Source: Roseiarcus sp963835215
GTDB taxonomy: Bacteria; Pseudomonadota; Alphaproteobacteria; Rhizobiales; Beijerinckiaceae
Length of the DNA: 64,000 bases
Direction: 5' to 3'
Assembly (NCBI GenBank): GCA_963835215.1
Contig: CAWIES010000004.1
Coordinates: 434,001 to 498,000, forward strand
Positions 16,880 to 25,189 of this stretch are shown here, in pieces. The position numbers were made by a program, and so were the translations under genes. Within the stretch, counting starts at the first letter, position 1; every line of letters starts with the position of its first letter. The notes beneath the pieces are model-generated. The model was not told the DNA's origin and ran no database searches. It worked only from the letters and a program-made list of their open reading frames with translations.

Positions 16880-17667
16880 TGCTGATCGACAGCCACTGCC
16901 ATCTTGACTTTCCCGACTTCGCCGACGATCTCGATGGCGTGGTGGCGCGGGCCGAGGCGGCGGGCGTCGAGCGGATGGTGACGATCTCGACAAGGGTCGC
17001 GCACGCTCAGCGATTGCGCACGATCGCCGAACGCTTTCCTTCGGTCTACTTCACCGTCGGCACCCATCCCCATAACGCCGCCGACGAGCCGGACCTCGAC
17101 CGCGATGCTGCGCTGGCGCTCGCCGCCCATCCCAAATGCGTCGGCATCGGCGAGGCGGGGCTCGACTACCACTACAAATACGCGCCCGCCGACATCGCCA
17201 AGCGCGTCTTTCGCGCCCAGATCGCGCTGGCGCGCGAATTGAAACTGCCGCTGGTCATTCACGCGCGCGACGCCGACGACGATGTCGCAGCGATCCTCGC
17301 CGAAGAAATGGGGCAGGGGGCGTTCACGGCGGTGTTGCATTGCTTCACCTCCTCGCGCGCGCTGGCTGAAACCGGCCTGGCGCTCGGCCTGTTCGTCTCG
17401 TTCTCAGGCGTGCTGACGTTCAAGAACTCCGCCGATTTACGCGCGCTGGCGCGTGACATTCCCCTCGATCGGCTGCTGGTCGAGACCGACGCGCCTTATC
17501 TCGCGCCGACCCCGCATCGCGGCCGGCGCAATGAGCCGGCTTTCGTCATCGAGACGGCCCGGGTTCTTGCCGAGACCAAAGGGTTGGACCTCGCGGCGCT
17601 CGCCGCCGCGACCCGCGCCAACACGTTGCGGCTGTTCGCCAAGATGGCGGCCGGCGGAGGCGCCTGA
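16879..17667 (+). CDS. tatD: TatD family metal-dependent hydrolase
   Basis: TIM-barrel metallohydrolase; E. coli TatD and YcfH have 3'-5' DNase activity. Metal ligands are visible in order: DSHCHLD at the N-terminus, GIGEAGLDYHY, LVIHARDA, LHCFT and the terminal VETDAPYLAP. The length, 262 residues, is normal. ATG 16879 shares its A with the metG stop; an in-frame GTG three bases earlier is an alternative. Position after metG is the standard context (ycfH type). Confidence 0.93.
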   Translation: MLIDSHCHLDFPDFADDLDGVVARAEAAGVERMVTISTRVAHAQRLRTIAERFPSVYFTVGTHPHNAADEPDLDRDAALALAAHPKCVGIGEAGLDYHYKYAPADIAKRVFRAQIALARELKLPLVIHARDADDDVAAILAEEMGQGAFTAVLHCFTSSRALAETGLALGLFVSFSGVLTFKNSADLRALARDIPLDRLLVETDAPYLAPTPHRGRRNEPAFVIETARVLAETKGLDLAALAAATRANTLRLFAKMAAGGGA

Positions 17668-17668
17668 C

Positions 17669-18466
17669 GTGAGCGTGTCGCTGACCATTCTGGGCTGCGG
17701 CTCTTCGGCGGGCGTGCCGCGCGTCGCGCAAGGGTGGGGGGCCTGCGATCCCACGAATCCACGCAATGCGCGCCGACGCTGCTCGCTGCTGGTCGAGCGC
17801 AAGGGGCCGCAGGGGAGCACCGTGACGCTGGTCGACACCTCGCCCGATCTGCGCGCGCAACTGCTCGAGGCCAACGTTGGCCATATCGATGGCGTGCTGA
17901 TCACCCATGAGCACGCCGACCACACCCACGGCATCGACGATCTCAGGCCGATCTATCTGGCGACGCGCCGGCGCCTCGATATCTATGCGGATGCGCCGAC
18001 TTCGCGGGCGCTGCGAGCCAAGTTCGGTTATGTCTTCGAAACGCCGCCCGGCAGCGCTTATCCGCCGATGGCGAATGAGCACCGCGTCACGCCGGGCGAG
18101 ACCATCGTCATCGAAGGGGCAGGCGGGCCAATCGAGGCGGTCGCGTTCGAGATCACGCATGGCGACATTTCCGCACTCGGGTTTCGCTTTGGCGGCGTCG
18201 CCTATACGCCCGACCTCAACGGCGTGCCGGCGCACAGCCTGCGCTGGCTCGAGGGGCTCGATCTGTGGATCGTCGATGCGCTGCGCTATACGCCGCACCC
18301 CTCCCACTGGAGCCTCGCCGAGACGCTCGACTGGATTGCGCGGCTGCGCCCGCGCCGCGCCGTGCTGACCAATCTGCACACCGACCTCGACTACGAGGCG
18401 CTGCGGCGGCGGCTGCCGGAGGGGGTCGAACCGGCCTATGACGGCCTGCGGTTGAAGGGATTGTGA
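17669..18466 (+). CDS. MBL-fold metallohydrolase (PhnP-like)
   Basis: A 265-residue metallo-beta-lactamase-fold hydrolase. It starts VSVSLTILGCGSSAGVPR, then VDTSPDLRAQLL, the zinc motif ITHEHADHTHGIDDLR and a C-terminal TNLHTDLDY. This resembles the PhnP/5',3'-cyclic phosphodiesterase branch and is usually found right after tatD in alphaproteobacteria, as here (one base between stop TGA and GTG 17669). The substrate is not known. Confidence 0.85.
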   Translation: MSVSLTILGCGSSAGVPRVAQGWGACDPTNPRNARRRCSLLVERKGPQGSTVTLVDTSPDLRAQLLEANVGHIDGVLITHEHADHTHGIDDLRPIYLATRRRLDIYADAPTSRALRAKFGYVFETPPGSAYPPMANEHRVTPGETIVIEGAGGPIEAVAFEITHGDISALGFRFGGVAYTPDLNGVPAHSLRWLEGLDLWIVDALRYTPHPSHWSLAETLDWIARLRPRRAVLTNLHTDLDYEALRRRLPEGVEPAYDGLRLKGL

Positions 18467-18473
18467 AATCCGT

Positions 18474-18504
18474 CCCTTCTCCTCGCGAGCGCAGAGGGGG
18501 TAAG
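18474..18504. repeat. Degenerate copy of a short GC-rich palindrome
   Basis: CCCTTCTCCTCGCGAGC followed by GCAGAGGGGGTAAG forms an imperfect hairpin seven bases after the stop of the MBL-hydrolase gene. It resembles the cleaner copies at 28989-29018 and 47826-47852, which also sit at gene ends. The similarity here is weaker than between those two. Confidence 0.45.
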
Positions 18505-18543
18505 GAAGAGCCAGCCAGTCCAAATCGAAGCCCGAGAGAGCCC

Positions 18544-19776
18544 GTGACGCCCGCCATCGAGACCGCGATCAAAACCTTCGTCCAAGCGAACCGTGAGGCC
18601 GCGACCCGTCTGCTGGCGGCGATCGTCAAGGCGCCGTCAGACAATCCGCCGGGCGACTGCGCGCCGGCCGCCGCTGTCGTCGCCGGGCTGCTCGAGGGTC
18701 TCGGCTTCACCGTCGAGCGTCACGCGGTGCCCGAGGCGCTGGTCAAAGCCCACGGCATGGTCTCGGCGACCAATCTGATCGCGCGCCGGCGCTTCGGCCC
18801 TGGGCCGACGATCGCGCTCAACGCGCATGGCGACGTTGTGCCGCCGGGCGCTGGCTGGCGCCACGACCCGTATGGGGCCGAGATCGTCGATGGCTGGATG
18901 TACGGCCGCGGCGTCGCCGTGTCGAAGTCCGACATCGCAACCTACGCCTACGCGCTGCTGGCGCTCGAGGCCAGCGGCGCCAAGCTCGGTGGGACCGTCG
19001 AGCTGCATGTGACCTACGACGAGGAAGCCGGTGGCGAGATCGGTCCGCTTTGGCTGATCGAGCAAGGCCTGACCAAACCCGATCTCGCGATCGGCGCCGG
19101 CTTCTCCTACGCCGTGGTCGACGCCCACAACGGCGCCCTGCATCTCGAGGTCGAGGCGCTTGGCCGCTCGGCCCACGCCGCCAAGCCATACACCGGCGTT
19201 GACGCGCTCGAAGCGGCCAACGCCGTGCTGAGCGCTCTCTACGCCTGGCGACGAGGTCTGAACGCGCGCGTGTCGGCGATCGCCGGCATCGGCTCGCCGC
19301 AGATGACGGTTGGGTTGATCTCGGGCGGGGTCAACACCAACGTCGTGCCCGACCGCGTCGTCTTCCGCCTCGACCGCCGCATGATCCCGGAAGAGAACCC
19401 GGCCGAGGTCGAAGCCGAGTTGCGGCGCGTGATCGCGGAAGCCGCCAAGGCGCATCCGAAAGCGAGCGTGGCGGTGCGCCGCATCCTGCTCGCCGAACCG
19501 TTGACGCCGACGCCGGCGGGCAAGCGGCTTGCTGAGACGATCTGCCGCCACGCCAGCCGCGTCTTCGGCGAGCCGATCGCGACCAGCGGCGTGCCGCTCT
19601 ACACCGACGCCAGGCACTACGCCAAAGCCGGCGTGCCGATCGTGCTCTACGGCGCCGGGCCGCGCTCGATCGAAGAAGCCAATGCGCACCGCGCCGACGA
19701 ACGCCTGCCTCTGGCCGACCTTTACCGGGCGACCGAAGTCGTGGCGTTGACGCTCGCCGAGCTACTGGCCGGCTGA
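18544..19776 (+). CDS. M20 family metallopeptidase (ArgE/DapE/ACY1-like)
   Basis: Zinc-dependent amidohydrolase or peptidase. The catalytic core shows TIALNAHGDVVPPG (metal-binding His and catalytic Asp), DEEAGGEIGPLW (Glu-Glu pair) and a C-terminal PIVLYGAGPRSIEEANAHRADERL carrying the last metal His. A dimerisation domain lies between (LHLEVEALGRSAHAAKPYTGVDAL). I use GTG 18544 with GAGAGAG upstream (410 residues). A GTG at 18463 would translate the palindromic repeat as 27 extra residues and is unlikely. The substrate cannot be assigned from sequence. Confidence 0.85.
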   Translation: MTPAIETAIKTFVQANREAATRLLAAIVKAPSDNPPGDCAPAAAVVAGLLEGLGFTVERHAVPEALVKAHGMVSATNLIARRRFGPGPTIALNAHGDVVPPGAGWRHDPYGAEIVDGWMYGRGVAVSKSDIATYAYALLALEASGAKLGGTVELHVTYDEEAGGEIGPLWLIEQGLTKPDLAIGAGFSYAVVDAHNGALHLEVEALGRSAHAAKPYTGVDALEAANAVLSALYAWRRGLNARVSAIAGIGSPQMTVGLISGGVNTNVVPDRVVFRLDRRMIPEENPAEVEAELRRVIAEAAKAHPKASVAVRRILLAEPLTPTPAGKRLAETICRHASRVFGEPIATSGVPLYTDARHYAKAGVPIVLYGAGPRSIEEANAHRADERLPLADLYRATEVVALTLAELLAG

Positions 19777-20141
19777 GGCGCCTGGCGCGCCGCCGGCCAG
19801 CGCCAAATCGCTTTGGCGCGCCAATGACATCGATATTGGTTCCATAATATACATTATGCGAATGAGCCCAAGCCGTCGCCCTTTCCCGTGGCCGACGAAA
19901 CCGGCCTCTGGGCGCGCCGGCGACACACCGATTTCGCTGCGCCAGGCGATGCCTTCGTCGCCGCGCCGGGCATTTGAACAGCGCCGAATCGTGACGGGAT
20001 TTTGAAGTCGGCGTGTCAAGCCGCGCCGCCGCGCGGGTTATCCACCGCATTCAAAACGTTGTGCACATCCAAGATTTGTCCAGCGATGGACGGCGCGTGG
20101 CGCGGCGCTACGCTGTGTCTCGGTGGCGCAGGGAGAACGCC
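19777..20141. other. Intergenic stretch with an A/T-rich patch
   Basis: About 365 bases after the M20 peptidase gene. An A/T-rich patch at about 19835-19865 (GGTTCCATAATATACATTATG) stands out against the GC-rich surroundings. TTATCCACC near 20039 is a one-mismatch DnaA-box-like word but isolated. No reading frame with recognisable content and no terminator is visible. Confidence 0.4.
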
Positions 20142-20384
20142 ATGCGACACTTCGTCAGGTTTGCGAAAGTGACCTCGAACGGTTTGGTCGATCGTGGAGG
20201 TTGGCGGCTGCGGATCTTCCAGACCTCTGGCGAGGCTGGCGAGTTCGCCCGCCTGCTGGCAGAGCAGTTCTGGACCGTGCAAGCCGGCTTTTATGACGAT
20301 GGCGATGGCGAAGCGCGCGTCGTGGCGGTGCGCCGCTTTCGCGCCGAGGCGCAGATTACCGCCGAGCGGCCCGCACACCGCTAG
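20142..20384 (+). CDS. Hypothetical 80-residue protein
   Basis: A small protein starting MRHFVRFAKVTSNGLVDRGGWRL after GCAGGGAGAAC, a good ribosome site. The chain is basic and carries AEQFWTVQAGFYDDGDGEARVVAVRRFRAEAQ. I recognise no domain, signal peptide or membrane segment. It is convergent with tRNA-Pro, which ends 26 bases beyond its stop. A longer frame upstream to 20013 looks non-coding. Existence rests on the ribosome site and amino-acid composition only. Confidence 0.5.
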   Translation: MRHFVRFAKVTSNGLVDRGGWRLRIFQTSGEAGEFARLLAEQFWTVQAGFYDDGDGEARVVAVRRFRAEAQITAERPAHR

Positions 20385-20410
20385 ACCTTGAACAGCGTCG
20401 GCGGGGTGAG

Positions 20411-20488
20411 TGGTCGGAGTGGCGGGATTCGAACCCACGACCCCTTGTCCCCCAGACAAGTGCGCTAACCGGGCTGCGCTACACTCCG
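20411..20488 (-). tRNA. tRNA-Pro (anticodon GGG)
   Basis: A 78-base cloverleaf with encoded CCA, read on the minus strand. The acceptor CGGAGTG pairs with CACTCCG, the D arm is GCGCAGCCCGGTTAGCGC, the anticodon stem CTTGT/ACAAG encloses CTGGGGG (anticodon GGG), and the T arm is GTGGG-TTCGAAT-CCCGC (one G-G mismatch in the stem). It follows merR on the same strand; a proline tRNA after ihfA-merR is a recurring alphaproteobacterial arrangement. Confidence 0.96.
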
Positions 20489-20559
20489 ACGAAGCGGCTT
20501 ATAGGCATCCTAAACGCCGGTGGCAATCGGGTTCGCGTCGATCGCGAAGATCCGTTGCA

Positions 20560-21039
20560 TCAGCCGCCGCGCGCCGAGGCGAGCAGACGCTCGGCTTCGC
20601 GCAGATCGGCGAGCGCGGCTCTCAGAATCGCAATGTCGCCAGCCTCTGCGGCTGGCTTGGCGGCGAGCGAAGCGCGAGCGGCGAGCTCGGCCGGCGCCGC
20701 GCCGCGCGCCGCTGGCGCCGGAATATCGAGGAAGGGCGGCTCGAGGAAGGGCGCCTCGACGTCGCCCTCACCGCCGAAGCTGCGCGCCACAGCGGCGACG
20801 CCCTGCTCTTTCAGCAGCTTCTGCACGCCCTTGATCGTGTAGCCTTCGCCGTAGAGCAGTTGCTTGATCGCGCGCAGCAGCCCGATGTCCTCGGGGCGAT
20901 AATAGCGTCGCCCGCCTCCGCGCTTCAGCGGCTTGATCTGTGGAAAGCGCGTCTCCCAGAACCGCAGGACGTGCTGCGGCAAGTCCATCTCTTCGGCGAC
21001 TTCGCTGATCGTGCGAAACGCGTCTGGGCTTTTGTCCAT
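20560..21039 (-). CDS. MerR family transcriptional regulator
   Basis: A 159-residue regulator with an N-terminal MerR winged helix: FRTISEVAEEMDLPQHVLRFWETRFPQI, then GGGRRYYRPEDIGLLRAIKQLL and GYTIKGVQKLL. The C-terminal half is Ala/Pro-rich with no effector-binding Cys, so it is not a metal sensor. It is the MerR-like gene that regularly follows ihfA in Hyphomicrobiales, 26 bases downstream of ihfA here. Its targets are unknown. Confidence 0.88.
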   Translation of the reverse strand: MDKSPDAFRTISEVAEEMDLPQHVLRFWETRFPQIKPLKRGGGRRYYRPEDIGLLRAIKQLLYGEGYTIKGVQKLLKEQGVAAVARSFGGEGDVEAPFLEPPFLDIPAPAARGAAPAELAARASLAAKPAAEAGDIAILRAALADLREAERLLASARGG

Positions 21040-21065
21040 AGTCCGTTGCTCTCCCGCCCTTTCGA

Positions 21066-21417
21066 TCAGCTCGCCGGCGCCGCGCCCCTGCGCGCCGGGC
21101 CCCCGCCGTTGATGCGCGCCTTCAACACGTTGGAGGGTTTGAAGACCATCACCCGGCGCGGCAGGATCGGCACTTCGACGCCGGTCTTGGGATTGCGCCC
21201 GATCCGCTGGCCCTTGGAGCGCACGACGAACGATCCAAACGACGACAGCTTGACCGTTTCACCTCGCGCCGCGGCGTCGCAGATTTCGTCGAGCACCGCC
21301 TGGACGAGCTCCGCCGAATTCTGTTCGCGACAATCCGACGCGGTGATAAACAACCTCGGAAAGGTCAGCGCGCGTTACGGTCCGCCCGGTCTGACGGTCG
21401 GTCTTGGCTTCAGACAT
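21066..21417 (-). CDS. ihfA: Integration host factor subunit alpha, frame broken once
   Basis: DNA-bending histone-like protein. The C-terminal part is clear: SAELVQAVLDEICDAAARGE, VKLSSFGSFVVRSKGQRIGR, the DNA-intercalating arm RNPKTGVEVPILPRRVMVFK. The usual N-terminus (MSEAKTDRQT, VTRADLSEVVYHRVGLSRTE) is encoded from ATG 21417 in a different frame. One extra T in GAATTCGGCG near 21319 separates the halves. Removing it restores a standard IhfA with a short N-terminal extension. Start from 21353 alone would lose helix 1, so a sequencing error is the simplest reading. fabH and plsX, the common upstream neighbours, are absent. Confidence 0.9.
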
Positions 21418-21704
21418 GGGCCCCCCCAACACACACTATCGCCTCGCCGGCGCCTTCGGTCGGCAAACAACCGCTTCGATGGCGCAAAATCGGCGCCTGC
21501 CACCGCAATTCGGCCTGGACGTTACACCAAAAACCGTTGGCGAGGAAAGCCGTTAGGCCCCGCGACCAATTGTTCTTACCTCGGCGCCGCAGGTCTTCCT
21601 CCTTGGGCGCCCAAGCGCGCTTGACGGTGGCGTCCGAGGGCGAGGCCTGCTAGTCGCTCCCCGGGCCGCCTCGCCGGTCCTCTTAGCGATGGAAGGCCGC
21701 CAGC

Positions 21705-22478
21705 ATGAACCCCGCCCCTGAAGCCGCCCCTGCTCGCATCGCGCTGGTCACCGGCGCTTCGCGCGGCATCGGGCGCGCCGTCGCGCTCGCCCTTGCCGGC
21801 GCCGGCGTCCACATCGTCGCCCTGGCCCGCACCCAAGGCGCGCTGGAGGCGCTCGACGACGAGATCCGCGCCCTGCGCCCCGGTGTCGATAACCCGGCGA
21901 CGCTCGTCCCCTGCGATCTGACCGACTTTGCCGCGATCGACCGGCTCGGTGAAGCGCTTTACCGGCGCTGGGGCCGCCTCGACATCCTGGTTGGCAACGC
22001 CGGCATGCTCGGGCCGCTCTCGCCGCTCCACCACGTCGAGCCCAAGCAGTGGGACGCGGTCTTTTCCGTCAACGTCACCGCCAACTGGCGATTGATCCGC
22101 TCGCTCGATCCGCTGCTGCGCGCTTCGGCGGCCGGCCGAGCAGTGTTCGTGACCTCCGGGGCGGCGAACCGGACCGAGCTTCGCGCCTACTGGGGGCCCT
22201 ACGCCGCCTCCAAGGCGGCCCTCGACGCCCTCGCCCGCACCTATGCCGCCGAGACGGTCAACACCTCCTCGATCAAGGTCATGCTGGTCAATCCGGGGCC
22301 GCTGCGCACCCGCATGCGCGCGACCGCCATGCCGGGCGAAGATCCGATGACCTTGCGCACCCCCGAGGAACTTGCCCCCAAAATCGTCGCGCTGTGCTCG
22401 CCCGAGTGGCGCGAAACCGGCAAACTCTACGACTTCCCGCAGGACCGGGTGATGAGCTTTTCACCGACTGCCGCCTGA
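21705..22478 (+). CDS. SDR family NAD(P)-dependent oxidoreductase
   Basis: Classical short-chain dehydrogenase of 257 residues. The cofactor motif is VTGASRGIGRAVALALAGAG, the NAG motif is LVGNAGMLGP, the catalytic Ser lies in FVTSGAANR and the YxxxK motif is GPYAASKAALDAL. LVNPGPLRTRMRATAMPGED continues the fold. ATG 21705 has GGAAGG upstream. It is divergent from ihfA, with the 290-base gap shared by both promoters. Substrate unknown. Confidence 0.88.
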   Translation: MNPAPEAAPARIALVTGASRGIGRAVALALAGAGVHIVALARTQGALEALDDEIRALRPGVDNPATLVPCDLTDFAAIDRLGEALYRRWGRLDILVGNAGMLGPLSPLHHVEPKQWDAVFSVNVTANWRLIRSLDPLLRASAAGRAVFVTSGAANRTELRAYWGPYAASKAALDALARTYAAETVNTSSIKVMLVNPGPLRTRMRATAMPGEDPMTLRTPEELAPKIVALCSPEWRETGKLYDFPQDRVMSFSPTAA

Positions 22479-22700
22479 GGCGCAAATAGACTTGCTTCAG
22501 CCGCCCACTCGTTTATAAGCCGCCACTTCGAAGTTCCCGCTGGGGGCTGAACGGAAGGCCGCGACCAAGTTTGGACGCGGCAGGGCTCAGAAGGCCCGGC
22601 TTCCCGTGTTCCCGCCTTCGATCGATCCGTCTCGAGCCTTTCTTACGGGCTCGAAGGGCTCAGCGTGGGGACTTGTCGAACGAAGAAGGAAAGGCTCTCC

Positions 22701-23142
22701 ATGGCTCTCTACGAGCATATCTATCTGGTGCGTCAAGACGTGACCGCGCCGCAGGTCGAAGCGCTGACCGAGACGCTTAAGACCCTCATCGCCGCGCAAT
22801 GGCGGCTCCGTTTCCAAGGTCGAAGGCTGGGGTCTCAAATCCCTCGCCTTCCGCATCAAGAAGAACCGCAAGGCCTATTTCACGCTGCTCAACATCGACG
22901 CGCCCTCGGCGGCGATCGTCGAGCTCGAGCGGCAACTCGGCCTCAACGAGGACGTGATCCGCTTCATCACTTTGCGCGTCGAAGAGCACGAAGCCGGTCC
23001 CTCGGCGATGCTGCGCAAGCGCGAAGACGGCGATCGTGACGAGCGCGGCGGACGTGGTCCGCGGCCCGATCGCGGCGATCGTGGCGATCGCGATCGTCCG
23101 CCCCGTCGCCCGCGCGACGACGCCCAAGCAGGAGCATTCTGA
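22701..23142 (+). CDS. rpsF: 30S ribosomal protein S6, frame broken once
   Basis: Binds 16S rRNA with S18. From ATG 22701 the protein reads MALYEHIYLVRQDVTAPQVE normally up to LKTLIAA; an extra C at about 22797 then changes phase. In the corrected frame it continues NGGSVSKVEGWGLKSLAFRI, KNRKAYFTLLNIDAPSAAI and ends with an Asp/Arg/Gly-rich tail (RDERGGRGPRPDRGDRGD), usual for alphaproteobacterial S6. The stop overlaps the rpsR start (TGATG). The indel is most likely a sequencing error. Confidence 0.93.
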
Positions 23143-23379
23143 TGGCCGACCGCGCCCCGTCGTCCCTTCTTCCGCCGCCGCAAGTCCTGCCCGTTCTCCG
23201 GCGCCAACGCGCCCAAGATCGACTTCAAGGACACGCGTCTGCTGTCGCGCTACATCTCCGAGCGCGGCAAGATCGTGCCCTCGCGCATCACCGCGGTTTC
23301 GGCCAACAAGCAGCGCGATCTCGCCAAGGCGATCAAGCGCGCGCGCTTCCTTGGCCTGTTGCCTTACGTCATTCGCTGA
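23142..23379 (+). CDS. rpsR: 30S ribosomal protein S18, frame broken once
   Basis: Small-subunit protein partnering S6. ATG 23142 gives MADRAP; an indel near 23160 then shifts the frame. The expected sequence follows in the corrected phase: PFFRRRKSCPFSGANAPKIDFKD, then LLSRYISERGKIVPSRITAV and a terminal RARFLGLLPYVIR. This is a complete, highly conserved S18 apart from the indel. It lies in the conserved rpsF-rpsR-DUF2232-rplI block. Confidence 0.93.
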
Positions 23380-23506
23380 CGGTCTCTGACGAGGGCCTCT
23401 TTGGCCCTTGACGACAATTCAGTCCCGCGTGGGAGCCCGGCGCGGGACGAGTTGGGCGAGGCGGGCTTTTCCGCCCTCGCCCTAACCGCTTGAAAGGCGG
23501 GACAGC

Positions 23507-24496
23507 GTGTCGGCTTTGATCAATCGCTTTGGCGTTCCGCTCGGCGCGGGCCTCGCCTCCGCCCTGCTCTTCTTCCTGACAGTGAAGGGGACGCCGCTCG
23601 CGGTCGCGCTCGCCTATCTCGCGCCGCTGCCGTTGATGATCGCCGCCTTCGGCTGGGGCCCGCTTGGGGGCGCGCTCGCCGCGGCCATCGCCGCCGCCGC
23701 TATCGCCGGCTTTTTTGGCGCGCAGGGCGCGCTGATTTTCGTTCTCGTCGTCGCCGGCCCCGCCTGGGCGCTGCCGAGTTTCGCGCTGCTGGCGAATTAC
23801 GCGCCGCCTTGGCGTCGCGGCCTGCCCGACGCCCGCAATCGCACGCCGATCGGCGCGGTCGTCACGCTCGCCGCCGTACTCGGCGCGCTCGCTGGTCTCG
23901 CCGGCCTTGCGACCCTGATCTTCGTCTACAGCGGCTATGAAGCAGGCTTGCAGGCGTTGGTGACCGAACTCACCCCAGCCATCGAAGACGCGCTGCAAGG
24001 CGTCGTCGCGTTGCCCGATGGCGTCACCGCCCATGACGTCGCCGTGGAAGTCGCGCGCCTCGCCCCGCTCGCCACCGCCGGACTCGGCTTCCTGACGCTC
24101 TGCGCCAATCTCTATGCCGCCGCGCGCTCGACCGCGCTGTCGCATCGCCTGCCCCGCCCCTGGCCCGACCTGCCGAGCGAATTCGTCCTGTCGCGCACGT
24201 TTGCGCTGATCGCTGCGATCGCGGTCGGCGTCGCCATCGCCCTGCCCGAGCCGACCGACCAATTTGCCTGGGTGTTCGCCGCCCCATTCGCCGCCGCCTT
24301 CGCGTTGCAGGGCCTTGCGGTGCTGCACGCGCTCTCGCGCGGCCTGCCGCTACGCCCGCTGCTGATCGTGGCGCTCTATTTCTGCTGCGCGGTGCGCGCC
24401 GGCTGGACGCTGCCGCTAATCGCCCTCATCGGCCTCGTCGAAAGCGCGATCTCTTTGCGCGCCCGCGCCGCCGCCGCGCGCCGGTCAAAAATCTAA
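23507..24496 (+). CDS. DUF2232 family polytopic membrane protein
   Basis: A 329-residue inner-membrane protein with about eight hydrophobic segments (for example ASALLFFLTVKGTPLAVALA, GPLGGALAAAIAAAAIAGFF, TPIGAVVTLAAVLGALAGLA, FALIAAIAVGVAIAL). DUF2232 (YybS-like) genes sit between rpsR and rplI in many Hyphomicrobiales, exactly as here. Biochemical role unknown. GTG 23507 is the start that precedes the first hydrophobic segment. Confidence 0.88.
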   Translation: MSALINRFGVPLGAGLASALLFFLTVKGTPLAVALAYLAPLPLMIAAFGWGPLGGALAAAIAAAAIAGFFGAQGALIFVLVVAGPAWALPSFALLANYAPPWRRGLPDARNRTPIGAVVTLAAVLGALAGLAGLATLIFVYSGYEAGLQALVTELTPAIEDALQGVVALPDGVTAHDVAVEVARLAPLATAGLGFLTLCANLYAAARSTALSHRLPRPWPDLPSEFVLSRTFALIAAIAVGVAIALPEPTDQFAWVFAAPFAAAFALQGLAVLHALSRGLPLRPLLIVALYFCCAVRAGWTLPLIALIGLVESAISLRARAAAARRSKI

Positions 24497-24528
24497 CTTC
24501 AGCACTCAACGAAACAAAGGAGAGAACA

Positions 24529-25103
24529 ATGGAAGTCATTTTGTTGGAGCGCGTCGGCAAGCTCGGCCATATGGGCGACACGGTGCGGGTGAAGGACGGC
24601 TTCGCGCGCAATTTCCTGCTGCCGCGCGGCAAGGCGCTGCGCGCGACGGACGCGAACAAGAAGAAGTTCGAGGGCCAGCGCGCCGTTCTCGAGGAGCGCA
24701 ACCTCGAGCTCAAGCGCGAAGGCGGCGATCTCGCCGCGCAGCTCGACGGCAAGAGCTTCATCATCATCCGCCAGGCCGGCGAAACCGGGCAGCTCTACGG
24801 CTCGGTCTCGGCGCGCGACATCGCCGAGGCGATCAGCGCCGGAGGCGTCGCGGTTCACCGCAACCAGGTCGTCCTGCTGCAGCCGATCAAGGCGCTCGGC
24901 CTGCACGCACGCCGATCCATCTGCATCCCGAGGTCGAGGCCTTCATCACGATCAACGTCGCCCGCTCGCCCGAGCAGGCCGAGCGTCAGGCGAAGGGCGA
25001 GGATCTGACGGTGCGCGAAGAGACCTCGATGGACGATCTCGGCCTCGAGGTCGGCAAGGCGCTGGCCGAGGCGGGCCCCGGCGAGAGCCTCGGGCGCGAA
25101 TAA
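24529..25103 (+). CDS. rplI: 50S ribosomal protein L9, frame broken once
   Basis: Large-subunit protein with two domains joined by a long helix. The N-terminal domain is standard (MEVILLERVGKLGHMGDTVR, KDGFARNFLLPRGKALRAT), followed by the charged connecting helix and GETGQLYGSVSARDIAEAIS. A missing base near 24908 shifts the frame. The correct C-terminal part then reads PIHLHPEVEAFITINVARS and ends in a long acidic tail EETSMDDLGLEVGKALAEAG. AAAGGAGAG precedes the ATG. Sequencing error is likely. Confidence 0.93.
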
Positions 25104-25117
25104 GCGAGCTCGGGAAT

Positions 25118-25180
25118 GTAGGCGCGGCCGTTGGCCGCGCTTGCATGTCGAGCAGGGGCGCGGCCATCGGCCGCGCCTAC
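25118..25180. repeat. Nested GC-rich inverted repeat between converging genes
   Basis: Two 23-base arms (25118-25140 and 25158-25180) are reverse complements with a single mismatch. Each arm is itself nearly palindromic (GCGCGGCC..CGGCCGCGC). It lies between the stops of rplI (plus) and galM (minus), so it can act as a two-way terminator structure, although no T-tract is present. It may equally be a mobile palindromic element. Confidence 0.7.
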
Positions 25181-25189
25181 ACGCCCCGG

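Noticed and set aside
15236..16993. 585-codon open frame on the minus strand opposite metG
   Set aside because: Arg/His-rich antisense shadow of a confident metG gene in GC-rich DNA; no domain or ribosome site.
20036..20065. DnaA-box-like words (TTATCCACC, TTGTGCACA) near 20040
   Set aside because: Isolated near-matches without a cluster, A/T-rich unwinding region or origin-linked genes.
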